From NCBI GenBank assembly GCA_019787685.1, contig JAHNUO010000004.1, positions 124,001 through 188,000 of the forward strand: a stretch of 64,000 nt of DNA. Reading direction: 5' to 3'. Source of the DNA: Chiua virens (Eukaryota; Basidiomycota; Agaricomycetes; Boletales; Boletaceae). A program made the position numbers and the translations under genes. Below the pieces are notes generated by a model, which was not told the DNA's origin, made no database searches, and was given only the letters and a program-made list of their open reading frames with translations. Below, piece by piece: positions 48,687 to 60,945 of this stretch (the stretch's first letter is position 1; each line of letters begins with the position of its first letter).

Positions 48687-51223
48687 CTTGACCTCGCACT
48701 AAACGAGTGTCAGAGGTGCAGAGTAAGTGTGCTGACCTGCATTCAAACGAAAGTTTTTTTGGTCATCAGCTGACGGTCGCCCAGTCAGGTCTTCTCGGTG
48801 ATGAAGTGTATACGATACCCACACCCTGTACCCCAGATATCCTTCTGGAAACTTGGATCCCTAACATTGTTGGACTGCTGATCAGCCACCAAATCTGACG
48901 TATTTTTGGGGGGTATCAGGATGTCACATTATTCTTAGGTTGGTTTGTTCATCGAAGAATTTCGGGGGCGCTCCACTGCGCTTGAGCCGATCAACCGTTG
49001 AAGTTTTTTAGGGTGCTCCGAATGTGTTCTGATTCTCCGCAAAGTGGAGTGAAAGGACAGCGCAAAGTATCTCCCCTAGCCCCGCGGGTTTTTGCACTCA
49101 TTCCTCCTGATACGCGGAGAACAAGTGGAGCGTCGTATTGTCTTCTTAACGCCGCTACGACCATCTTTCCCTAGATTGAGCGTAGCTCTGCTACCCAACT
49201 TGAAGACGCCGCGCCTGACCTGGCTTCGGCAACAAGAATTTTGTGGTCCATCATCATCAATGATCGGTCCAACCTTCAAACACTGCCTTTTTTTCCCGCA
49301 GTATTACCTAGAAAATCCGAGCGACGAGCATCGGACGTTTTCAATGCAGCGGTCGACATGCGGTTTGCATTACAAAGGACAAATCGCCTGATTATGGAGC
49401 GGCTGTCGAGCCTCTCCACGCCAGTGCGCTATAGGAGGAACACGGTGATGCAGGCCATTTCGAGTGCGCTCAGGTAATGTGAAGCATACACGCGTTGATC
49501 CCCGTGCCCTCGAAGCGCGCATATTCCAGCAGCAATTACACCCCTCGTTCGGGATGCTGTCATCACGGTGGGCAAAGTGGTACAAGATGTAAACAAAGTC
49601 TATCGAGTCCCTGAATTCGATGCGTGTTGGTCTAGAAACACGTATCAGCCGAGGACTACCCGGCTGAGTCCAAGGACATCGGATGGACCGTGGTTGTCAA
49701 GGGACGTTGACCGAATGTCCGATTTTTCATCATTCTAAAACTTAACATTAACGTTTGCCGTCCATAAGGCCACCGCCTGCCACCCACCACTTGTGTGTTT
49801 CCATTTTTGCGCCTCGCCCTGCATATGATGGCCCAATCGGTGGTTATCAAGGAGTCTTGTACGTGTAAAATGATGTGACGGAAAAAGAGCCGGCGCGGTT
49901 TGATGAGGGGGCACTGCAGATATGTCTCGAAAAGTGTCAGGAATTGGCACGACAATAAACAAAATCGAATGTGACGGGGGATGTCGAACGGTATAAAAGC
50001 TGGCCGCCATGACGGGGAAGGTCCCATTAAAACCCTTCAACCCGCTTTTTTCTCGCACTCTCAACCCCCCTCCTCCTTCCCTCCCCTACCCCCCTACATA
50101 TAATATTTGATTCATTGGACCCCCTTTTGTTTGGGAATCAGGTCATTTAGTGGGGCCTTTGGTGTCACTTCATCTTGCTATATTCTATGATTCCAAATCA
50201 CTCGCGTGGACATTTTCGTTCGAATTTGTCATGCACTGACTTGGTTCATAGCCAATATAGTAGGTTGGAGTGTCCCACTCGCTCTTCGATGGTCAATTTC
50301 TCAACAGCGGTCGACGTCCGGTCCTCAGCGTTCTCTCGCTCGCTCTCGCATTCCGAATATTTCTCTTTTCGTTCCGCGCGCTCGCGCTTCCGTTCATGGG
50401 CCACTTGATGTCCGCCCATCCGAAACCAGTTAAGCTTTTTAATAATTTGAGTTTGCGCCGTCGAGACCCCCCTTACCCCACATTCCTGACATGATTGACG
50501 TTCTTAGCAAACGGGACTCAATGTCTTTCTTTTCCTTTTCTTTTTACTCCTTGATATTAGTATGGTTTGCGACATGGGATTCTACACGGGGTTCCGCAAG
50601 TCATGATCGACGTGGGAGGGTGAGAACGCCGTTTCGAAGAGCGCCTTGAATCCGCAGATACGGCGTACGACCCTTCGCCCCATTGGTCCCCACTGATCTA
50701 GAAATAGGTTATCATCAGCATATACCTCTTCTTGATTCGGCCACTTACCATTCGGAGATGCGTCGCTCCATCCCCTACCTTGCCCTTTTTCACTCTGAAA
50801 TGAAATCACGAATCCAAAATTTCACCACTGATCAGTTGGTGCGTACAGGAAATACGCCGGACCGAAAATTGTAATGACCCATTACCAAAACGTACGTATC
50901 TCACGGCCGAAGGCGTGTTGTCCCTCAGTGAGTCCTCCGCCGTCTTTCTGAATGATCGCCCTCGATCGGGTTCACACAAAGACAAATACCTTACGAAGGA
51001 ATCTTCAAGTTGTCCTCCGCAGAGGAAAGTACGAGGATCCAAGAACTATGTGTCAAGCGAGCAATCGGCCGGTAGGGCCGTTTCACAATGGGTGATAAGG
51101 AGGATCCGGGCGAACAGACTGCGTGAAAGGCTGAGAAAAGGTAGATATAGTGACATAAACCATGCAGTGATACAAACATCGAATAGAGGCTTCACATGCA
51201 AAAGGGTATTGCTCACGGTTGTG
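48687..51223. other. Mostly intergenic, with an orphan exon-like stretch and possible minus-strand frames
   Basis: Between 49172 and 49472 a plus-strand frame reads like coding sequence (ATRILWSIIINDRSNLQTL, MRFALQRTNRLIMERL) after a TAG acceptor-like site, and a second open stretch follows at 49535-49735 (ITPLVRDAVITVGKVV). I could not join the two in frame, so they may be a gene remnant. Minus-strand frames at 50582-51042 are possible exons without known relatives. A pyrimidine-rich tract at 50050-50095 and GT/CT-rich DNA around 50250-50400 have no assigned role. Confidence 0.35.
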
Positions 51224-52059
51224 CTATTTCAAAAGTTCTTCAACGACTTTATCCTCCGATATGTTTGCTACATTCGCCCCACGGTAATTCAATCTCCGGA
51301 GGACATCAATCTGGAATTCGCAGATAGAGGGGTGCAATGAGTTGACAACTAAAAGGGAGGATGAATTTATTCATACGCACCACCTTCGATCGTTCAAACC
51401 CGAGCCCTTCGAATTGGTCTACGTGTGCCTTCTCAAGACCAGCAATCGCGACCTCATCTCTTTGCGGCTCCTTCACAGGGGCTTTACCGCGCGGTCCAGA
51501 GCCCCCAGCGTACACCTGAGTCCAATATCTCGCCGTATCTTCAAAGCTGCGCTTGCTCGTCGTGTAGTGTTTGGCTACTTCGGCATCCTGAGGGTCGTTC
51601 GGTTCAGGAGAACACAAGAGGGACTGGAGAGATATCAACGTGGATTTGAGGGTGAGCACAGGGGACCAAGCATCCTTCAGGATATCGAGGCAAATAGCGC
51701 CAGAAGCGGAGGACACGTTGGGGTGATACACTTTGGTGATGAACTTCATCTTAACTGGTTGAAACGGATATGACTCAGGGATGACGATATCCTGTGTGCA
51801 GGTATGATACCGTGATCGACAAAGGACAGGAAATTCGACTCACCACCTCGAATGTACCGCCCTCATATGGCGTGTCTTTTGGCCCTGGAAACGAACCCTT
51901 GAGGTGGAAGGGCGAGTTTTCGACGAGATCGATACTGATGTTGGAGGATTTATCATTTTTGCAGTCTTCGCGAGGGCGTGGGTCAGCGATGCCTACTGAC
52001 ATGTCTCAGACAAACTAACCTGTAATTTCCTTGTTCACTCGACGAAGACGCGCATCCAT
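51224..52059 (-). CDS. UBC1: Ubiquitin-conjugating enzyme E2 with C-terminal UBA domain (Ubc1/UBE2K)
   Basis: Class II E2 that builds Lys48-linked ubiquitin chains on proteins sent to the proteasome. Four exons on the minus strand start at ATG 52059. The E2 fold is clear: RRVNKEI helix, FHLKGSFPGPKDTPYEGGTF, YPFQPVKMKFITKVYHPNV with the HPN motif, then GAICLDILKDAWSPVLTLKS containing the catalytic Cys, and SPEPNDPQDAEVAKHY. The C-terminal part has the UBA domain: QFEGLGFERSKV joined across an intron to IDVLRRLNYRGANVANISED, ending in EELLK at 51226. The core plus UBA is the Ubc1/E2-25K architecture. The gene is divergent from HEM13, 227 bp away. Confidence 0.93.
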
Positions 52060-52286
52060 GACTGTAATTTGCTTGAAAAGACTTGGATAGTTTGTAAGGC
52101 TCTTTGTACAAGTCGCAATGTCTTGGTCAAAGAAGGGTTGTGTCGAACCTCGAGATCTAGTTGAGCACGTGACTTTATCATCAATCAATTCGAGTTGGAC
52201 AGTCGGACTCGAATAATCAATCAACGTTCAACGTTCAACCTCCGTTCGACGATCTTTCCAATTATAAAGTCACCGCAGTCGTACTC
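52060..52286. promoter_or_regulatory. Divergent promoter shared by UBC1 and HEM13
   Basis: Only 227 bp separate the two start codons. A TATA-like ATTATAAAG lies near 52260, about 25 bp before the HEM13 ATG. A GTTCAACGTTCAAC direct repeat around 52220-52240 and an E-box-like CACGTG around 52167 could be regulatory sites. The control inferred here is not tested by anything in the sequence. Confidence 0.5.
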
Positions 52287-53318
52287 ATGGCAATCACTAT
52301 GCGCAAAAGGGTGGAGATCTTCATAGACGGTCTCCAAAACGACATTGTCACCGCGCTCGAGCAGCTCGACCCTAACGCGCCGAAGTTCAAGCGCGACGCT
52401 TGGACTAGAGCAGCAGGCGGTGGAAGAGGCCTATCGTGCGTCTTTGCCTGCACGCCTGAGGTCGGACAGACCACCTCGACGTTGCAGACCAAACTCGAGA
52501 AAGCCGGCGTAAATGTATCGGTCGTACACGGCATGCTTCCTCCCGCTGCGATAAAAGAGATGCGGGCCGATCACTCTACCATCCCATACGATGGAAAAAC
52601 CAGTCTCCCATTCTTTGCCGCAGGCATCAGTCTCGTCATCCATCCGCGCAGCCCATTTGATCCAACTGTCCACGCAAACTACCGTTACTTTGAAATCACT
52701 GAACAAGCAGGCGAGGGAGAGCAGGCAGGCAGAGTTGTTGCCTGGTGGTTTGGCGGAGGATCCGATCTGACCCCATCCTACCTTGATGAAGAGGACACGA
52801 AACACTTTCACACTACACTGAAGGATGCTTGCCAGAATGACGAGCTGTACAGTGTATACAAAAAGTGGTGCGACGAATATTTTTTTATTCCTCACCGGCA
52901 GGAGACTCGCGGAGTCGGGGGTCTGTTCTTCGATGACCTTTCCGATGAGAAGCATGCCCGTATCCCCGATGACGTTGAGAGACCGAGACAACCAGAGGAG
53001 ATCTTCGAGTTCATCTCACGTCTTGGCACCGCATTCATTCCGTCATACATTCCCCTCCTACAAAAGAAACGCGACATTCCCACAGACCATCATCGTAGAT
53101 GGCAGCTCCTACGCAGGGGACGATACGTGGAGTTCAACCTGGTGTACGACAGAGGCACCAAGTTCGGATTGAAGACGCCTTCCGCGCGAATCGAGAGCAT
53201 TTTAATGAGTTTGCCAGAGGCGGCGAGGTGGGAGTACATGTCGGAGCTTGGGACTCTAGCGGGAAGTGAGGAAGAACGGATGATAAGCGTCCTGAAAAAT
53301 CCACGGAATTGGGTGTAG
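52287..53318 (+). CDS. HEM13: Coproporphyrinogen III oxidase (oxygen-dependent)
   Basis: Converts coproporphyrinogen III to protoporphyrinogen IX by two oxidative decarboxylations in heme synthesis, using O2. It is a single exon of 343 residues, within the usual family length. Family hallmarks in order: WTRAAGGGRG (substrate-site loop), FFAAGISLVIHPR, HANYRYFEI, VAWWFGGGSDLTPSYL (about residue 151), YFFIPHRQETRGVGGLFFDD (about 207), and RGRYVEFNLVYDRGTKFGL with SILMSLPEAARWEY near the end. The start at 52287 is the first ATG; no mitochondrial presequence is visible, in line with the cytosolic fungal enzyme. Lack of introns is unusual among its intron-rich neighbours. Yeast HEM13 is controlled by oxygen and heme; whether that holds here is unknown. 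Confidence 0.96.
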   Translation: MAITMRKRVEIFIDGLQNDIVTALEQLDPNAPKFKRDAWTRAAGGGRGLSCVFACTPEVGQTTSTLQTKLEKAGVNVSVVHGMLPPAAIKEMRADHSTIPYDGKTSLPFFAAGISLVIHPRSPFDPTVHANYRYFEITEQAGEGEQAGRVVAWWFGGGSDLTPSYLDEEDTKHFHTTLKDACQNDELYSVYKKWCDEYFFIPHRQETRGVGGLFFDDLSDEKHARIPDDVERPRQPEEIFEFISRLGTAFIPSYIPLLQKKRDIPTDHHRRWQLLRRGRYVEFNLVYDRGTKFGLKTPSARIESILMSLPEAARWEYMSELGTLAGSEEERMISVLKNPRNWV

Positions 53319-53466
53319 CAGCTGGCGACCGTCTAGGACAAAGATTTATGCAAAGGACTGTACCAACATCGTGATTGCTACGACCTTATCACACCAGAGA
53401 AGACTTGATAGAATCATTACAATGGTACAAAATCTCCCCAAGAATCTAAGTATGCTAGTACGATAT

Positions 53467-53864
53467 TCAATTGGTTGTAGGCTTATTCACCTCTTGCTGA
53501 GCCTGGCCCTTCTCGTTCCTTGCATTCCCTGTCGTAATCGTCAATCAGAACAAAGGACTGGGTTCACATCCGAGTCACTCACCAGCGGCTTGCTGAGACT
53601 TGTCGCCGGTAACGGCACCAACGAGCGAGTCCTTGTACCCGCCCGCCCTGTCTGTCACACCTTCCACGTAACCCTGAGCCTGGGCCGCCTTGTACTCTGC
53701 TTCGCCGCGAGCATGTTCTTCTTTGCCCGACTGGGACCAAGACTGGTTCCCCGTCGCATTGCCGGCCTAGACAAACGTCGGACCATGTCCAATGAGTCCA
53801 CGTGAACGGAAAAACGTACGCCCTCGAGGACAGAGCCCTTCATGGAGTGGAACTGGCCAGACAT
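53467..53864 (-). CDS. CsbD-like stress-response protein
   Basis: A small hydrophilic protein of the CsbD family, which is induced by stress in bacteria and fungi; its molecular role is not known. Three exons on the minus strand from ATG 53864 give 96 residues. The sequence starts MSGQFHSMKGSVLEG, then GNATGNQSWSQSGKEEHA, EYKAAQAQGYVEGV, DRAGGYKDSLVGAVTGDKS and GNARNEKGQAQQE, showing the repeated Gly-Asn/Gly-Asp helical pattern of the family. Introns interrupt after LEG and AAG. A TATATAAAG box lies at about 54035-54045, some 170 bp upstream. Fungal relatives are often strongly expressed under stress. Confidence 0.85.
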
Positions 53865-55678
53865 TTTGCTACCGCCGTGTCAGCTGTGCCAAACACGCTC
53901 GCGAATGGCCTCGCGCTCACCTGGGATCCTGACTGTTGGACATGTTGAATGGATGGTTGTTATTAAGAGTAAAATGGCAGATATGATGAGAGAGAGAAGA
54001 GGATGCGACTGGAGAGCAATCCTCGTCTCAGATGCTTTATATACGGTCCAAGTGCCCGCACGGATTAGGAAAGTGTGGTTGTTCGACGATGACATTCGCT
54101 CCTGTATGACATCATAAGCGGGATCCGCTGACGTAGTTATGTCTGGCGATCGAGCGCGCCAGGAGCAGCTGGCGCGATGCAATGCGTATTGCAATGCACA
54201 TCGGCCCGGACTCCAGACACTCGGCCAAATGGCTTAGTCACGACTCAGGAGAGAGCCGCATAGCTTCCACTAGAAGATAGGTCGATAAGATAACGTGCCG
54301 GACAGAGCGAGGGTACTTGCCACAATGCCCACGGAGTTTCCAGAGAATAGGCTTTCTGTGCAACGAAACGCTTTTTGACAAGTCACGTCAGTACTATGTA
54401 ATGTGCAGACTTACCAATCGACCGCTGGACCGCACCAATACCAGTACTGGTGACCCCTGTAAGTGAATTCATTCTCGGCATACCTTTGTCGCCGATTTTC
54501 AAATGAGCCAACTTCGGCTAAACGTTACTGCCAAACACATGATATCTGACCCAAGCCTTGCAGTCACTGGCCCACAGAAATACAAACGTGAAACGGCGGA
54601 GGTATTTTGTCACGTCAATGAGAAGTTTCACACAACCCGCGGTTCGCTTGCGGCGAAAATGCTTCATCAAACAGAAGTCGTCTTGCAGCGTAGCGGATCA
54701 CTCCACACCGCAGCACATCGCTCCATCAAAGAATGCACACAAAATTTCAGGGTGATCATTTGCCCCGGCGAAAGTGCGCTGTTGTCAGAAGGGCTGTAAT
54801 GTGAAGTCGTAGAAAGGACATCGATTGGCCGTTCTTCCGTGAGTGAGTCAGGGTCGAAGCGGAAGACCAGAAAGTGCGTGACTTCAACGTTCAATCATCG
54901 TCGTGATATGAATGCTTCTTTCGTAAGGTTGCGTGACGTTGTGTGCTTCGATCCAAATGACCTGCTTCACACACCTGCCAATTGGTCTACTATGACACGC
55001 ATGCTGGCCGACCGGTTCAACAGAAGAGGCCGAATAGCAGTGTCACAGACTTTGCAGGTTGCGCCAAATCGAGTGTTCATCGCTGATCAGAGTCAAGCAG
55101 AACATGCTGCTGCTTAGACTTACCGTCACATTGGCTTCTCGTCTCGTAAAGACAAGACCTCAAGGAATCTCAGGGACACGCCGACGCTGCCCAAAAGCGG
55201 TTCTTGGTACATAAATATTACGCACCCACGACATAGCTTATCGTGCCCAACAAGAGAACTCCGAAAATTTGCGGTTAGGATGCTGGCATCCATGGTCACG
55301 TTTATAAGCCGCATCAGATACGTCTGAGTTCAAAGGTTTACTTACGAAGAGAGGAAGTTAAATAGAGTTACATACGCGTATCAAGCTTAAGTTTGACCCG
55401 TGCAATATTTATCACGTGATACCGTGGTCGAGTTATTTGGGCTATACCCGCGCGATTTTGAGATAGATTGCGAATGTCATGTGTGGGCAGAACGCGACAC
55501 GAGGTCGCTCTTACAGGCGGAGATTCCGAATACTCTTTATTATGGCTATATCCGGTCACCGGGCACGAATGGTGAACAAAGCCGGATAATATGTCAGGGT
55601 TGAAAAGCTCTATAAAGAAGTCACTTAGCACAGCAGATCCGGGAGGGTAAGCTCCGAAAAAAAAGATATACATACCAA
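53865..55678. other. Intergenic, with a long frame interrupted by one stop
   Basis: From 54503 to 55117 one plus-strand frame stays open for 205 codons except for a single TAA at 54797-54799. The second part begins with a basic SGSKRKTRKC stretch. No family was recognised; it may be a decayed gene or chance. The rest holds nothing recognisable. Confidence 0.35.
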
Positions 55679-56856
55679 TTAAATTTCCCTCCAAATATTT
55701 TCAACGTTGGAGTCATAGTCTAGAGCGTAAGTGCCCTGGTCTACGGCAATGACCGTCCTCTCGAAATCGCTGACAAATATTACCCGCTCAAGCGAGGGAC
55801 GGTAGAGCCGCAGCTCGCTTGCTAGTGCCCGCAAGCCCACCGGAATAGGTGGTGGTGGATCCCATTCTGAAACGTCTACCTCGACGCACCCTAGAGAACG
55901 GAGCATCCGCAGAAGTCCGTAAAACTTGAGACGCTTGATAAAGAATGTCAACCAGAAATGATCATCCTCAGTCAGAAACGGCGTACCATATTACCATCGA
56001 CGGGCAGGACAAGCGTGCCAAGATAACGGAGGTCGTGGATCTGGTGCCGCAACTTCACTACAGATGCTAGGAGCTCCAAGGAAAACAAATCGGAGTAGCT
56101 CGAGTCAGCGATATCGAGTGAATGCAATGAGTGCGTCGTCCCCGTCAACCTTGAGAACAAGAGTGACAGCTCTTCTTTCTTCTCCGGCATTCGCGTCTTG
56201 GAGAAGCAGGTTTTGAGTCGGGAAACAGGCCGGCTGGGAACGAGGGCAAAAGCTGCTTCGACAAACGTACATTCCAGAGTTTGCAAGCTCGGAAGTGAGC
56301 CAGGATCGAGAGGTGACAGTTCGGACGTAGAGCCTCCGACAGTATCATCAGGAAATGAATAGTCCGCAATATACAAGTCCTCGATATCGGGTTGGGTGTT
56401 CAGAAATGATACAAGATGAGGATCCCATTGAAGGTCACAGTGGAAACTACGGAGCCGGAATGCGGTACCGCCAAGGATCCAGGCCTGTGCAGTGTCGCCT
56501 GTGTGGTCGAGATGGAGGTTCAGAAAGCGTAGCCTTGTCGTTTGATGGAGAGCATTAGATACGGTCGACCAAAAGTCATTCGGCAAACAAACTTCGCGTG
56601 GAGAGCTGTCATCCTCGTCTGTCTCTTCGCTGACGAAAAGGGACATGGCTTCGACCATCGCCGCAAGACGGGGAGTTTTCCAGAGCAGGCTGCACATCCG
56701 AAAGGTATCCCAGGCACTCGGCGCGAAGATAGTGTTGTACAACGCTTGCTCTGCTACTTGTTGGAAGCCCTTGCTCACTCTGCAAAGGACGCAGAGGTCT
56801 GCTCTACTTCCAACGTGTTTTACGACGAGACGATACGTCTCTACTGAGAATGCCAT
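55679..56856 (-). CDS. F-box/LRR-like protein
   Basis: Two exons on the minus strand. The N-terminus (MAFSVETYRLVVKHVGSRAD, LCVLCRVSKGFQQVAEQALY) has the shape of an F-box: an initial helix, a Leu-Cys-x-x-Val-Ser/Cys-K core and a buried Tyr. A long leucine-rich region follows with repeating segments such as RLRFLNLHLDH, LRSFHCDLQWDP and LHSLDIADSSYSDLF. Exon 2 adds RMLRSLGCVEVDVSEW and ends at TAA 55679-55681. The intron (GTACGC...CAAG) is short and keeps the frame. An in-frame ATG 39 nt upstream (56895) would add a His-rich leader; I prefer 56856. This is a typical rapidly evolving Agaricomycete F-box-like gene; substrate unknown. Confidence 0.72.
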
Positions 56857-58797
56857 TTGATGATGGTGATGCTCCACATTCCCTGGGAACAGCATTCCGT
56901 CGTGTCAATAAAACTCTCTGCTCATAATACTACCTGGATGACTCACTGGCAGGATCCACCGTTAGAGACGATGCGGAAAGGTTGATATAATGGAGTAGCA
57001 GCAGAACCAAGGGATCAAGGCCGTCCAGCTGACAAGGGCTTTAGGAGGAAACAACTTCCGCCTAGCAATAGCAAGTGTGGAAACAAAGCAACGGCTGAGA
57101 TTGAGTGATGGTGAAATGGTGAAATCTACCATCAATAAAAGACTTACCCTTGCCTATTTAAATTTAACATCCTCATCAAAATGCCCAGCTGCCCACCTTT
57201 GGAAACGGGGTACAGGAACAACGACGGATGGGGACAGGTACCATCACAACACCGCTGGTCTAGTGCGCTCTGATCAGGAAAGCTTGGCTCGGTGACCCAT
57301 TTCTTTCCTCGTTCAAGTCGGCGCGCCGGGAAACGCGGAGAGGACAGGGACAAGTCGGAAATGGAAAATTTGATATCGTGACCGCTGAATTAGCCGCGCA
57401 GTGGGAACGCACACGCGAAGATCATGTGGTACCTGCGTGTGATCTTGTCAGCTCAACCAATCATTGGTCAACATAACGACGTCATGTCCTGGCGAGTGCC
57501 AGGCTGCCAGCGCCCGCACCGATTTTCTACGTTGACGGATGATCCAGGAGCAGATGTTTGCCAGTCTCTGGGAAGGGAAAAAAGGCATGACTTTCGTGAG
57601 CCGTGACAATCCTGCCGTTGTTACCGCATCCCTATTCAGAGAACTGAATTAGAACTAAATTGCACAATGCCCATTTGGATGGCTCACGCTTCTTGAATAT
57701 CTTATGTCCGCTGGGTAAACTTGTTTGTGGGCATTGCGATCTCACTGGCAGAGAAGATTTCGCTGAGTATGCGCTATTTTCAGCGACGAAAACCCTGTTT
57801 CATCCCCGGGATGGAACTGATCGCCATGGTACTGTACGTTCCAAGGTCAAAGCAGGCCACAAATGTGATGGACGACGGGATTCTCATTTTCATCCAGACC
57901 GTGCGGTGCCTGATTGATAGTATCAATCAGGGCTCTCGCCTTGAATTTGATCGACCCGGACATGAGTTGTGCAAAGTGGGTGTGATATATATTCAAGGTC
58001 ATGTACTATGATCAACCGACCACATACTGTGTATTAGTCGGTCCTCGCGTCCCGTTGTCAAGTGCTCCTGTTTGAAATCCACCGATCGGAACATGGACGG
58101 TCACCGCGGGACGTTGGGATCAACGCGTGAAGCGCCAACATGTCGGTTCGACCTGCCATCAAGCATGATGGTGAGCGAGATTTGCCAAGCAATCTGCAAG
58201 GTTACAATTTACAAAGCCGTGCCTAAGAAGACAAGGAAAGATAACGTCGGATCAAATGAGATGTTGCCATGTAAAACCTGACTTCCTAGATTCATTCTCG
58301 ATGCTGGACGAATGAGTTGAGAAATGGTATCGCACTGTGCGAGGACTATAGCATCTGACCGCATCTATAAATAAGCATCCCGCCTAACTGGGATCTTGGA
58401 GCTGACATTCCGTACTGTGTGACATCCTGTAGGTAAGTGGTTAGCCTTTCATCCACTAAGTATTGTTTGAACAATGCTAGGGCAAAGCATCGTGAGCTAC
58501 TTACGTCCACGGGTGATAGCACATGGGCTTGGCGGTGACTCGGAACATTCTTCATGTCATGTTGGCGAACGCAAGCTCCGAAAAGACAGTGTTTAGCTTG
58601 CGGCAAATTCAGACATGCGGACAATGACAGTATAGGAGTGTCCGGGTAGGAAGTGGATTGGGCTAGCTGTCATGCGAACTGCTTGGCGTCGTGTGTCATG
58701 TCCTCTTTCTCAAATGAAAAGTTAGCACAGCAATGCAATTCAAACTGATAAGTCATGGAACAGAAAGGACGAGAGTCGTGGGCGTGCGACCAGTAGC
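56857..58797. other. Intergenic, no gene seen
   Basis: Frames of 60-96 codons on both strands (57077-57353, 57660-58011, 58072-58281, 58346-58624) overlap and match no known protein. The right end is the 3' flank of the AP-2 sigma gene. Confidence 0.4.
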
Positions 58798-59512
58798 TCA
58801 TTCTAGCTTCTCTAATTCCTCCAGCCGTTGTAAAACCACCTCCTTGCTGGTCTCTTCAATCTCCCCAGCCAAGAATATTTCGTCCAGAATGGCATACACC
58901 TGTCATATTCGGTGGTAAAATAAAAAGGGTGGCGTGTACGATCGGCGGAGCTTCCTGACCTTATAGAAGTTGAAGACAAGATCCAATTCGCACACATTAT
59001 CAAAGAAGGAATCTTGTGAAGTTGCATGATAGCCTTGTCAGAAATGGCAGGTTCTCAGTGAATTCCAGACTCACCCAGAATCTCCACGAAGAGATGGATA
59101 GCTTCGAGATAGGCGAGTTCGTTATCATTGGCATCGACGCACACGCAGAAGAAAAGGCCAGCGTATCGACGGTAAACTATCTTGTGATTCTTGAACTGCG
59201 GACATAAACATGAGAGAAGTCAATTGTCATTGCGCGTAGACGAACCTCAACAAAATTGGATTGGTATTTTTGATCACGAGGCGCAACCAGTCTGTGGACT
59301 TCACCCCGAAGTCTCACCTACACAGCAGGGTTCTTTGGAGGCATTTCGGAGACGCAAAGTACCAAGCACCTCACCTTTTCCTCATCGTCATACGGTACAT
59401 ACCACTTAGATAACCTGGTCTTCCCTTGCCTGTTCTGTATTTTTGTAAGGATATGACCTCGTACCAAAAAGAACATGAATGGACACACCTGCACCAGTAT
59501 AAACCTGATCAT
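58798..59512 (-). CDS. APS2: AP-2 complex subunit sigma
   Basis: Small sigma chain of the AP-2 clathrin adaptor, which selects cargo in endocytosis at the plasma membrane. Six short exons on the minus strand join in frame to about 143 residues, the family length. Near-identical family stretches: MIRFILVQ joined to [20 protein letters not shown], then [66 protein letters not shown] and [16 protein letters not shown]. The QNRQGKTRL and [18 protein letters not shown] wording points to AP-2 sigma rather than AP-1 or AP-3. Introns fall after VQ, EEK, VE, EIL and YK. The start is the conserved MIRF. Confidence 0.94.
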
Positions 59513-59792
59513 CGCCTCATGCGTCAGCTGAACGTCGTGGTCGACGTGGTAGTGATCCTGATTAGGTAAGTCACCGAAGTCCCAAGCTTGGTTAGAACTT
59601 GGACTGCTACCAAGTTATGTGCCAAATTACTTATACAGGGTTTGTCTACTCAATCAAACAGGTCTCTTGCAACCAAGAAATTGGAAGTATAGTTGGAGAC
59701 TCTAAATGCTGCAATGACATGTATGTCGATGAACCATATATATGTAGACTTCACAATACCCGGATTTGCAAAGTTTTGCCTTATCCTTGCAC

Positions 59793-60945
59793 TCAATTTG
59801 GTGGGGGCATAAATAATGGTTTCAATGAACGAACTGCCATTCTTGCATTCTCTCTCAACACGCTCTCCTGTCCGCCCTTGCTCTCAGAACTGGCGGGTGT
59901 GGCGAACCCAAACCCCAACTTCGCTGCAGTCATTTGCACGTTTGGATTGCCACGTGCAATGGCGCCTTCATCGGCAACGTTGGTCCAGAATTCGACAGCT
60001 CGCTCTCGAGTGGGAGTGTACCTTAGGACCGCTTGGTGGAAATATTTGAGAAGTTTGGCGCGAGGAAGTGTGCGATCAAGTCGTTCGAGTACCGAAAGAA
60101 GTGTGACCGAGACCGGAGGAGGAGGGTAAATGACGGGCATCATCTGAATGGACATGGGAAGGAGCACGAAAAGCAACTCGCGAACTAGGGACAGGTTATC
60201 GTGCCACTAACATCGGCCACGGTACATCATCAATGACTCATAGATGCGTCCTAGTACGCATGGCGACGCACCATGAACGCTGCACGGGCGTCTTTTTCGA
60301 GTGGTACTGCACTGGCAGAGGTGAACGCGTAAACCTCGGCGAGGAATGCACATGTAAGCACACCGAGGCTGTTCGTTCTCCACCTCTGCCGACCGTTGAT
60401 AGTCGTGGTTAACAAGAGGAGCAATGTAGCGGTCCGTAAGTAGTCGAGGAGGATGCCCGACAGCACGAACATGGCATAATCAGTGGCCGAGGAACAATAC
60501 GGACACGTTTGCATGGCGCGTTGCCCGAACCTGATTCCCCATGAGCACCATAATTGCAGGAAAGAGACAAAGGGACGTACCTCACGTATATATCTCTGCT
60601 GCCATGTACACCCAACCTCTTGAGCAATGTATCAACGTCTTTTGGAAAGTCTGGAGGAGCAACGACAGCGTCCCTTTCCCCCATCCTGTTGATTATAACT
60701 TCCCTCAGCACCAACCTTATATGGTCGACGGGCGCATTTATGGGTATTCCGAACCGCTTGAATAGATTGGGGGGTCGATGCATGATGTCGGAGATTACAA
60801 ACAGGATGTGTAGGACGACCAATGCTATCATGACAGAGTTGACTGTACTTCTTCGTCCTCGTCGCCGACTTGGAGAAAAGTAAATCCAAGTTGCACCGAA
60901 CAATAGCCATGTCGAAATAAGGGCAATTGATGAAGTCTTGCTCAT
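59793..60945 (-). CDS. Multi-pass membrane protein of unknown function
   Basis: Three exons on the minus strand (60581-60945, 60272-60530, 59793-60143) can be joined to about 324 residues. Predicted membrane segments: ALISTWLLFGATWIYF, VMIALVVLHILFVISDIM, FVLSGILLDYLRTATLLLLL and LGVLTCAFLAEVYAF. A CPYC motif (QTCPYCSSATDYAMF) precedes the third helix, and an acidic/aromatic soluble tail follows. I recall similar fungal proteins with a C-x-x-C motif, a DY and repeated helices, all unannotated. The acceptor of the second intron is uncertain (60143 or 60167). ER or nuclear-envelope location would be a guess. Confidence 0.65.
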
